Source: Amorphophallus konjac
Lineage: Eukaryota > Streptophyta > Magnoliopsida > Alismatales > Araceae
Length of the DNA: 64,000 nucleotides
Direction of reading: 5' to 3'
Assembly: GCA_022559845.1 (NCBI GenBank)
Contig: CM040129.1
Span: 62,001-126,000, forward strand
This document shows, one piece after another, positions 34,319 to 42,936 of this stretch. The notes below the pieces were generated by a model that saw only the letters and a list, made by a program, of their open reading frames with translations, searched no databases and was not told the origin of the DNA. Each line of letters opens with the position of its first letter. The stretch's first letter is position 1. The position numbers and the translations under genes are program-made.

Positions 34319-37300
34319 AATCCCCCGGGGTGGGGAGAACTCGACCCCGTCGAGTAGGGGTCCAATCGCCTCTCATACTGCTCCAGCAGGCTCGGGTCCA
34401 GGCGCATCAAGTCCTCTCGGCTTACCCATGCATCCTCGGTCGGGGGACGGCCCTTCCACCTCACGAGGTAGCGCTGGTAGACTCTGTTCCTGGTAAGTGT
34501 ACTTTGTTCATCCAGTATTGCCTCCACTTGCTCAAGCCGGCCTCTCAATTGGGGTGGTAATTTCGCTCCGGGAGGGTCACTCACAAGGGGGGGTAGAGGT
34601 TCAAGATCCTGACTGGGTTCCACCGTGGGGCCCTTGTAGCACACTAGGTCCGCCACATTAAAAGTGGGGTGAACCCCAAAGCCCTCAGGTAAGTCTAACT
34701 CATAAGCATTGGTACCAATCCGTCGTAGAACCCGAAAGGGTCCCGAACCCCGTGCCCTCAGTTTGGAGGCGGGCCCTGGGAGGAGCCGCTCCGTTCTCAC
34801 CATCACCTGGTCTCCCTCCTGGAACTCACAGTGTCGCCGATGAGCATCAGCCCGCCTTTTGTAAGCCTCATTGCTTTTGCCTATATGCTTGCGGATATCT
34901 GCATGCAATTCTTTGATGTGTTGTGCAAATGACTCAGCTGAGACTGACACTCTAGCATGAGGGGGGAGGGGTATGAGATCCGAAGGCTTTCTAGGACTAT
35001 ATCCATGCACTACCTCAAATGGACTCTTTCCTATGGACCTATTGACAGAATCATTATATGCAAATTCAGCTTGGGGCAAGAGGAGGTCCCAATTCCCAGG
35101 ATGGTCCCCAACTAGACAACGGAGCAAGTTTCCGAGACTACGATTGACAACCTCAGTTTGGCCGTCAGTCTGGGGGTGGTAGGCGGTAGAGAACTTGAGA
35201 AGAGTGCCCAAAAGGTGCCACAAGGTTTTCCAAAAATAACTAGTGAACTTGACATCCCGGTCAGAAACAATGGTCTTGGGTAGTCCATGGAGGCGGACCA
35301 CCTCATCAAAGAATAGCCGGGCTACCCTTGAGGCATCGGAGGTTTTGGAGCAGGGAATAAAGTGGGCCATCCTAGAGAACCTATCCACCACCACAAAGAT
35401 AGAATCATGCTTGCGTAGGGTCTTGGGGAGGCCCAGGATGAAGTCCATGCTCAAGTCTTCCCATGGGCGGTCTGGGATGGGGAGGGGTGTGTAGAGCCCG
35501 GTGTTTTGCTTCACCTGTTTGGCGGAGGCACAAGTACGGCATTGACCAACAATGTTGGCCACCTCTCTCTTAAGGCTAGGCCAATAGAATTGTCTCTCTA
35601 CCAGCTCAATGGTCTTTTGGACCCCAAAGTGGCCAGCCAAGCCACCCCCATGTAACTCCCTCACCAAGAAATCTCTAAGGGATGTCCGGGGTATGCACAG
35701 CCTAGTACCCTTGAAGAGGTACCCATCTTGGAGAATGAACCCCTCATGTTCCTTAAGGGGTTGGGTGGAGAGAGTGTTATGGATGGTCCCAAAGTCGGGA
35801 CAAGTGGGGTACTCTTCTTTCACTCTCTCAAACCCGGTGACTTCCGCTTGGATAGTGGATAGCAAAGTCACCCTCCGGCTAAGGGCATCGGCGGCCCGGT
35901 TCTCACTACCCATTTTGTACTTGAGGACAAAGGTATAGGACTGAATGTACTCCACCCAGCGGGCATGGCGGGCATTGAGCTTTTGTTGGGTGTTGAGATA
36001 TTTTAATGCCTCATGGTCGGAGAAAATCACAAACTCACTGGGGAGGAGATAGTGTCTCCAATGCCGAAGGGATTGGACCACGGCGTAGAGCTCTTTGTCA
36101 TAGGTAGAGTATCTAGTCTTAGCCTCACAAAGCTTCTCACTAAAGTAGGCCACAGGGTGACCTTCTTGGCTAAGGACTCCTCCAATCCCGACCCCCGAGG
36201 CATCACATGTGACTTCAAAGACCTTGGAGAAGTCGGGTAGGCAAAGGACCGGGGCTTGAGTCATCCTGTCTTTCAGCTCTAAGAGGGCCTTGGAGGCCGC
36301 CTTGGTCCAAACAAAATTCCCCTTTTTGAGGCAATCCGTGATGGGGGAGGTGATGGTGCTAAACCCACGGATGAACCTCCTATAGAAGGTGGCTAGTCCA
36401 TGAAAGCTACGGGCCTCATGGATGTTCTTGGGCTCGGGCCACTCAATGATAGCTTGGACCTTCTCGGGGTCCATGGACACTCCTTGGGAAGAGACTATGT
36501 AACCTAGGAAGGCCAATTGGTTGGTCATGAAGTGGCACTTCCCGGGGTTGGCAAAGAGGCTCTCCTTCCTAAGGGTGATGCAAACTTGCCTAAGATGATC
36601 GAGGTGGGCCTTCTTGCTTTGGCTATAGATGAGGATGTCGTCAAAGTAGACGACCAAGAATTTGCCTATGAAGGGCCTAAGGACCTCGGTCATTAGCCTC
36701 ATGAAGGTGCTTGGGGCATTTGAGAGCCCGAAAGGCATGACAAGCCATTCATAAAGACCATCCTTGGTCTTAAAGGCGGTTTTCCATTCATCCCCGGGCC
36801 TAATGCGGACCTGGTGGTAGCCACTCTTGAGGTCTATCTTGGAAAAGATAGTGGCTCCTGCAAGCATGTCGAGCATATCATCTAGCCGAGGGATGGGAAA
36901 TCGGTACTTGACCGTGATTTTGTTGATTGCTCGGCTATCCACGCACATGCGCCATGTCCCATCTTTCTTGGGTGTTAAGAGGGCCGGGACGGCACATGGA
37001 CTCTTGCTTAGGCGGAGGAAGCCCTTCTTGATGAGCTCCTCGATTTGCCTCCTAAGTTCCGCGTGCTCGGTGGGGTTGAGGCGGTAATGGGGAAGGTTGG
37101 GTAAGGTAGCCCCGGGTACAAGATCGATGGCATGTTGCACATCGCGCATGGGAGGTAGCTTATCCGGAAGCTCTTCGGGGAATACATCTTGAAATTCTTC
37201 AAGGACTTGTTGGATCTCTATGGGATGGGGGTTGGTTGGGGTGGAGTCCCCAAGACAAATGACAATGGCACACACTTGACCCCCTTGGCTAACCTCTTCC

Positions 37301-39222
37301 TCAAATTCCTGCCTAGTGACGAGATGGAGGCTCCTAGTGGGCTCTTGGACTACACTAAGGCTAGGTGAGGGGGAAGGGAGACTTGGGGTTAGGTTTGGTG
37401 GACTTGGGGTGGGGTTTTGAGGGATTGGGGGGGTAGGAGTCCCTTCAAGGGAAGGGGGTGTTTTCTTGGGACTTGGGCGTGGGGGTGTGGGGTTGAGAAG
37501 GATCTTCTTCCCCTCATGGGTGAAGACACAAGTGTTGACCCTCCCATAGAAAGTGGCATCTACATCGTAGATCCACGGTCGCCCTAAAAGAATGCTACCC
37601 ACCTCCATTGGGAGGATGTCACACCAAACTTGCCCTTGATATGACTGGAAGGTGATGGGGACAAGGCATCGGGTGCTAACGGGTGCGGATGTGGCATCTA
37701 TCCAAGCTACCCGGTATGGTTGGGGGTGTGGGGTAATGGTAAGGCCTAGGAGTTTGACGGTGTCGGGTGACACTACGTTCACACTACTCCCATTGTCCAA
37801 GATGACTTTCCTAACATGGTTCCCTACCCGGATGTAAGTATGGAAGATGGTTGTCCTCCTCCAATCATGCTCTTGGGTTTGGGTAAGGGTGCACCTCACA
37901 ACTCCGAGGGGGGAGTCGGCGGATGGGGAAGGTTGTTCTTGGTGGGCCCCTAGAAGATGACTCTCATATTCCTCCTCCCATTCTTGGGAGGGTTCATAAA
38001 CCTCTAATTCGCCCTCGTACTCAACTTGGGTTTGGGGTGTGGCCTCCTCTATGTAGAGGTTGGATGCACTTTTAGTAGGGCATTGAGTGGCAATGTGGCC
38101 ATACCCCGAACATCTAAAGCATTGTGGCCCACTAGGGGGATTTTGGGCACCTTTGGTGGGCGTAGGATTGAGCCTAGTGGGGGTGGGGTTTTGGGGCCCA
38201 TTAGTAGGGCGAGGGAATGGAGTGTGGTTGGGAGGGGCTACCCTAGTGGGTTGGGTTCCCGGGGGTATGGGAAGGAGGCCCCTTTGGGGAGGGAGTGGGT
38301 TAGGCCGAGGTGCCATGGCTTTGGGGTCAACTCCCCGTGGGGGAGTGAAACGCGTGAACCTGGTAAACTTCTCCGCATCCCTAGCCACTTGGTAAGCTTG
38401 CTCTAGGGTAGTCACTTGCCTCATGAAAAGTTCCTTTTTGATATGGAATTGGAGGCCATTCCTAAAGCGTGAGAGGGTGACGGCGGGGTCCTCTTGGACT
38501 CCACACTTGAGAAGGTAGTAATCGAATTTTTCGATATAATCCATGACGGGTTTTCCTTCTTGTGTCAGGGCTTGCCATTCATCTAATAGATTTTGGTGGT
38601 AGGAGGGTGGGACATATTTGATCCTAAGTTGTTCTTTCATGGCTCCCCATGTGGTAATGGGTGCCTCCCTCCTAACAATTCTAAGGGCTTCCACATTTAG
38701 CCAATGGGTCTTGGCTAGCTTGATTAGTTGCATTCTTGCAAGCCGAACCCGCCTATCCTCGGTCATTGGGTACCAATCAAAATATTGGTCCATGGCTGCC
38801 TCCCAATCAAGGTAGATACTAGGGTGGTGTGATCCGTCAAAAGTGGGAGCATCCACTTTGACAAGCCTCATAAGGTGGTCATCCGGGTTGTCCCGGGGTG
38901 GCCGTTCATTTCCTCTAGGTATGGGACCCCTATGTGGTTCGGGAGGAAGTTCATGGTGTGGTTCCCTATTGACGGGCTCCTCACGTGGGGGAGGGGCTAC
39001 TCTCTCATTCAATCTTGGCATGTGGGTCTCAAGTTGGCCAAGGCGCCGAGTGATGTCATCAAGCCGAACCATGATGTCGGCCATACCCTCCATTACAAAG
39101 CCCATGGGATCGGGGTGTCTTGCTCCATTGTGGTCGGGCTCCTCATGGGGATTGGGCTCCATTGTAGTTTGGGAAGATGATGCTGAATGATGTTGGTAAG
39201 GGGTACCACTCCGGGTGGTCAT
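34264..39222 (-). CDS. Chromovirus Gag-Pol polyprotein, single intact ORF
   Basis: A 1,652-codon ORF. I chose the first ATG (39222); the frame stays open 120 bp further upstream through the PBS, but only a GTG is available there. In order: Gag (about 100-300), zinc knuckle CFRCSGYGHIATQC (368-381), protease with DNGSS (D476), reverse transcriptase (about 700-910, YFDD at 859-862), RNase H (D1007 in FEVTCDASG, then E1044, D1069, D1112), integrase HHCC (H1191, H1198, C1228, C1231) and D-D-E core (D1260, D1321, E1357), GPF motif (about 1494) and a chromodomain-like end (about 1565-1620; YLVRWKGRPPTEDAW). The stop lies 55 bp inside the 3' LTR. The protein would form virus-like particles, copy the RNA and integrate it. 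Integrase and RNase H blocks look most like the CRM group of chromoviruses, but the clade was not tested. All key catalytic residues are present. Confidence 0.95.
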   Translation of the reverse strand: MTTRSGTPYQHHSASSSQTTMEPNPHEEPDHNGARHPDPMGFVMEGMADIMVRLDDITRRLGQLETHMPRLNERVAPPPREEPVNREPHHELPPEPHRGPIPRGNERPPRDNPDDHLMRLVKVDAPTFDGSHHPSIYLDWEAAMDQYFDWYPMTEDRRVRLARMQLIKLAKTHWLNVEALRIVRREAPITTWGAMKEQLRIKYVPPSYHQNLLDEWQALTQEGKPVMDYIEKFDYYLLKCGVQEDPAVTLSRFRNGLQFHIKKELFMRQVTTLEQAYQVARDAEKFTRFTRFTPPRGVDPKAMAPRPNPLPPQRGLLPIPPGTQPTRVAPPNHTPFPRPTNGPQNPTPTRLNPTPTKGAQNPPSGPQCFRCSGYGHIATQCPTKSASNLYIEEATPQTQVEYEGELEVYEPSQEWEEEYESHLLGAHQEQPSPSADSPLGVVRCTLTQTQEHDWRRTTIFHTYIRVGNHVRKVILDNGSSVNVVSPDTVKLLGLTITPHPQPYRVAWIDATSAPVSTRCLVPITFQSYQGQVWCDILPMEVGSILLGRPWIYDVDATFYGRVNTCVFTHEGKKILLNPTPPRPSPKKTPPSLEGTPTPPIPQNPTPSPPNLTPSLPSPSPSLSVVQEPTRSLHLVTRQEFEEEVSQGGQVCAIVICLGDSTPTNPHPIEIQQVLEEFQDVFPEELPDKLPPMRDVQHAIDLVPGATLPNLPHYRLNPTEHAELRRQIEELIKKGFLRLSKSPCAVPALLTPKKDGTWRMCVDSRAINKITVKYRFPIPRLDDMLDMLAGATIFSKIDLKSGYHQVRIRPGDEWKTAFKTKDGLYEWLVMPFGLSNAPSTFMRLMTEVLRPFIGKFLVVYFDDILIYSQSKKAHLDHLRQVCITLRKESLFANPGKCHFMTNQLAFLGYIVSSQGVSMDPEKVQAIIEWPEPKNIHEARSFHGLATFYRRFIRGFSTITSPITDCLKKGNFVWTKAASKALLELKDRMTQAPVLCLPDFSKVFEVTCDASGVGIGGVLSQEGHPVAYFSEKLCEAKTRYSTYDKELYAVVQSLRHWRHYLLPSEFVIFSDHEALKYLNTQQKLNARHARWVEYIQSYTFVLKYKMGSENRAADALSRRVTLLSTIQAEVTGFERVKEEYPTCPDFGTIHNTLSTQPLKEHEGFILQDGYLFKGTRLCIPRTSLRDFLVRELHGGGLAGHFGVQKTIELVERQFYWPSLKREVANIVGQCRTCASAKQVKQNTGLYTPLPIPDRPWEDLSMDFILGLPKTLRKHDSIFVVVDRFSRMAHFIPCSKTSDASRVARLFFDEVVRLHGLPKTIVSDRDVKFTSYFWKTLWHLLGTLLKFSTAYHPQTDGQTEVVNRSLGNLLRCLVGDHPGNWDLLLPQAEFAYNDSVNRSIGKSPFEVVHGYSPRKPSDLIPLPPHARVSVSAESFAQHIKELHADIRKHIGKSNEAYKRRADAHRRHCEFQEGDQVMVRTERLLPGPASKLRARGSGPFRVLRRIGTNAYELDLPEGFGVHPTFNVADLVCYKGPTVEPSQDLEPLPPLVSDPPGAKLPPQLRGRLEQVEAILDEQSTLTRNRVYQRYLVRWKGRPPTEDAWVSREDLMRLDPSLLEQYERRLDPYSTGSSSPHPGGFDEDISQYSLWHEASPTS

Positions 39223-39317
39223 GCAAGGTTGGGCTATGCAACGGCGAACGATATGCACCGAAGACCTAGGATGCAAATGACCCAAGACTAGGCTTGATGG
39301 GACAAACCTACAACTTG

Positions 39318-39329
39318 GCTCTGATACCA
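39318..39329 (-). promoter_or_regulatory. Chromovirus primer-binding site
   Basis: Minus-strand TGGTATCAGAGC, 2 nt inside the 5' LTR boundary at 39332. Confidence 0.95.
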
Positions 39330-39331
39330 CT

Positions 39332-41733
39332 TGATGTGGCACAGCCCACTAATGAGATGTTTGACCCTTGGACCTACCAATCCACAAGCATACAAGCACT
39401 CAAATGGCTCACCGAGTGGCCGAGCTCACACGACGCACACGTGCACCCGGGTGGGCCCGAATGATGACGGCGAGGGTCTGGGGTGGGACCCCAAGGTTTC
39501 CACCGGTTGGTGGGCTTATGGTTGACCCCTAATGGGCCTGGGATGCCCCCTTTATGGGCGGGCCAGCACGCTGGGGCGTGGGTTTAGGGTGGCTCTCCCT
39601 CACTTACCACGGTGGATACTCACGGCGAAATCAAACATTCATGCTCAAGCTCTCACTCACCGCCGGCGAACTAAGGAAACGATACTAAACGAGCAAAGCA
39701 ATTGAAAGGACCAGGAGAGGGACCAGCTGCTCACCTGATCGGTGTGAAAACACCGATCCCGGCCGGAGACGACGGGCGCGCCGGGAGGCGTGGGTATGTA
39801 CCCGGACGCCGCGGCGGGGTAGCTTCAACCTGCGGGTTAACTGTTACACCACTACGCCTCTCGCAGGAGGGGTGATCTCGGGGTGGGGATTAACTTATTA
39901 CAACCAAAATGTACCTCCACGCAGGGAGGGGCGTTAAGCCGGCCAGGCGGGTGGGGGAAATGTGCCCCCGACGGTGGAGCGGATGTCTCCGTCGATTCTG
40001 CTCGCTTGCTGTGGACAGGGGCAGGAGGCGGTGCAGCAGTCGTATCTCACCCTCAGGAATTTTGCCGATGGCGAGACCACCTGCGTAGTCTTCGTGACTG
40101 GGCCAGGGACACCTCTGAATTTTACTGATTTAATCGGACGCAGTCTCTGGCCGTGGTAGAAGTGCGAACTGGAGGTAGGATCTGAGAGCCGGTACCCACA
40201 GAATTGTTGCAGTAGCTTGCAGGAACGGTACCTGGGACTCCCGAACTCCGATTCTCGAACCGCTTGAAGATCTGGAACCGTGGTCGAATCCCCCTTGCAG
40301 CAAAACTGGCGGGGATGTCTTCCGGGGTCGGAGTGATCCGGGGGCCGTTGTTGACTGACTGTGGGTCGAAGCAGACCTGAGCAGACTGCCCCGAGTGACT
40401 GGAGGGGAAAAATCAGAAATCACGCTCCCGGGGACCAAACGCACTTCTGTTTCTTGATCTTGGTCGCAGACAGGGGGAGGAGTATTTTTGTTGAAGAGAC
40501 TTGGGTCTGATTCCGGCACCGTTGGTCGTGGAGCAGCTTTCCACCGAGCTCAGGTCCTCTGCAGGGGACAACTGGACCAGTCGTGGGAGAATCGCCGTCT
40601 TGAATGGCCACGAAGTCGAAACCGGACGATTCCACCTCGCCTGCGAAGAGGTTCCGCAGACCTTTCCGTCGATGTAGGCCACGCACCAGGATGTCGCCGT
40701 ATGACTCCGGGAAAACTTCTGCAAGTCGAGACCTGAACTGTCACCTGCAGACTCTTATGTGAAGATGGGGCAGAACAAGGGAGTATGGGTAGGAGGTGGT
40801 AATGGAGGGGCCTGTGGGGTGGAGGGTTGGATGAGGAGGGGATCTAGGGCTGTGGAGGGGGGGAAGAACAGGTGGGGAAGGGGTGTGTGGAGGGGGGAGG
40901 AAGGGGGAACTGCAGCAGGTAGGGGGAGTGGTGATTTCGGCCAAGGCAATGGGAGAGGGGGAATGGCAAGGGAAATGTTGCGCAACCAGCTAGGGGGGTG
41001 GGTAATGGCTGGGTGAGGGCTGTTAATGAGGGTGTGGGGAAGTGGGAGAGTTGCTTGGGGAAGAGGGAGGGGTGTATTGGGTGTGGAGATGGTGTATGGG
41101 GAATAGGAAGGGTTACTTGGGAAGTGGTGGGTATTGATGGTAGTTATGGGCCTAGGGGAGGTGAAGGGTTGAATGGTGAGGTGGCTGATGAGGTGGAGGA
41201 GGGAGAGGGGAGGTGAAGGGGCAGGTTCGCCCTTGGGAGAGAGAGAGAAGGGGGGGAGGGAAGAGAGAGAAAGGGGCCGGCCCCTATAGTGAGAGAGAGA
41301 GAGAGTGAGAGTGAGAGAGAGAGAGAGAGAGAGAGCTAGAGACAATATTGGGTGGCAAATTTCTTAATTCATCAAAAGCTGCTACAAAGGAGGGAGGGGG
41401 GGTCCTTATATAGAGCTAGGACCTTTACACAAAACCCCCTGACATTTAACACAACTACAGAAAACTATGAGTCAAGAAGGGGGCGCCCCTGGGCCCAAGC
41501 CCACTAAGTGGGCCTAACATCCTCAACTAAGGGCCCAAGTGACTCACTATGGCTAATTAATCCTTAAACCTAGATAGTGGACTCAAATAAAAGACAATTA
41601 CACCTGATATGACTCAAATAAAAGAAAATACATAAGCAAGAAAATAAAGATAGATATGAGAACCACTTCTCCAATGGGTCACGAAGTCGGGGACGCCTCG
41701 TGCCATAGTGAATACTGGGAGATGTCCTCATCA
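39332..41733 (-). repeat. Chromovirus 5' LTR
   Basis: 2,402 bp, three C/T differences from the 3' LTR. It holds the promoter that would drive the polyprotein. Confidence 0.95.
41404..41413 (-). promoter_or_regulatory. TATA motif in chromovirus 5' LTR
   Basis: CTATATAAGG on the minus strand, about 320 bp from the LTR start, followed by a CT-rich leader. The same motif is in the 3' LTR at 33989-33998. Confidence 0.7.
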
Positions 41734-41740
41734 GCTAATA

Positions 41741-41810
41741 TATTTTTATGAATGATTTTTTTATAAATTCACCTCTAACAATAATTTTCATGCAAAAATC
41801 TCTTAATGTT
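41741..41810 (-). repeat. Right arm of the AT-rich inverted repeat
   Basis: Reverse complement of 31691-31760 with a few changes (both contain TGAAAATTATTRTTAGAGG). Only 7 bp from the end of the retrotransposon. Confidence 0.75.
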
Positions 41811-42540
41811 ACTTTTAACTTTTCTCTCTCTCATGTTTGTTTACTAATTGTTATAATTTTTACCGTATCCAAATTTTTAGTTAACAGTATTAGTGATAGT
41901 TTTTCTCAAATTTTTTATTATAATAATATAAATGTCATGTAGAATTTATTAAAATTTTTATAAAAGGTAAAAGTAAAGATATTAAAATAAATAGTAACTT
42001 TTAAAAATATTTATGATTAATATATTAACATATATGAGTTAGCCCACCTTTTATGAGTTAATATATATATATATTAATATAAATAGTATTTTTAAAACAT
42101 GAGTAAACTGTAAATACATCGGTTCATTAGTCTGCGGAGCCCCGTGTAAGATGAAATGCTGTGTTTTGTAGGAGCAAAATATTATAGGCGCGTTGAGTAT
42201 TTTTCGAAGATCATGGGGATGATTTTTTTTTAAAATTTTTTATATTTTAAAAATTTTAAAATTTTAAAATATTTTTATATATAATTTTATTAAATCTTTT
42301 ATAATTATAAAAATATATTTATCATATAGAATGGGATGTCTCGAAATTTTTAGATATTTTTTAGATCAAGATCTATGAATTTTGAATTAATTTCGTGAAT
42401 TTTAAAATATATTTTATAATTTATTTATATTTTTGACCGATTAACTTGCGAAATCGTTAAATGACGTACGTAAAAAGAGATCGTCCTTGACGAGGTACGT
42501 AAGAAGAGCTCGTCCTCCTCGCCAAGTCGCAGCCGCCGTT
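41811..42540. other. AT-rich intergenic region upstream of SIP2
   Basis: Highly AT-rich with TATATA runs (42061-42080) and long A/T words (42225-42330). This is the presumed promoter side of the aquaporin gene; no single TATA box stands out and no ORF is credible. Confidence 0.5.
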
Positions 42541-42560
42541 GGGGGAGGGGGGTGGGGAAG

Positions 42561-42892
42561 ATGGCCGCCGGGCTTCTCGCCGCCGACATGGTCATATCCT
42601 TCATGTGGGTGTGGTCCGGCGCCCTCATCAAGGTGCTGGTGCAAAGGGCCCTCGCGCTGGGGCTCCTCCACGATCACGGCGCCGAGGCCCTCCGGGGCTC
42701 CCTCGCCGTGCTCTCCATGTTCTTCTTCGCCTGGCTCGGGGTCCTCACCCGGGGCGGTTCCTACAACCCCCTCACCGTCCTCTCCGCCGCCATGACCGGG
42801 GGATTCCCCAGGTTCCTCCTCACTATCCTGGGCCGGATCCCTGCTCAGGTTTGCGTCCCCTCCCCCGCCCCCGCCCCCTCACGTCCAATTCG

Positions 42893-42936
<44 letters not shown>

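Larger units (their letters stand above)
31917..41733 (-). mobile_element. Complete Ty3/gypsy chromovirus with LTRs, PBS, PPT and TSD
   Basis: Two LTRs of equal length (2,402 bp; 31917-34318 and 39332-41733) start TGATGTGGCAC and end CCTCATCA. The 5-bp target duplication GCTAA is at 31912-31916 and 41734-41738. Sense is minus: PBS at 39318-39329, one gag-pol ORF, and a short G-rich tract (GGGGGATT, minus) directly before the 3' LTR at 34319. I counted three LTR differences, all C/T: 32064/39479, 33496/40911 and 34180/41595. The element looks intact and recent. Confidence 0.95.

Noticed and set aside
34973..39190. Plus-strand open frames across the chromovirus
   Set aside because: They are antisense shadows of the long gag-pol frame, with no recognisable motifs of their own.
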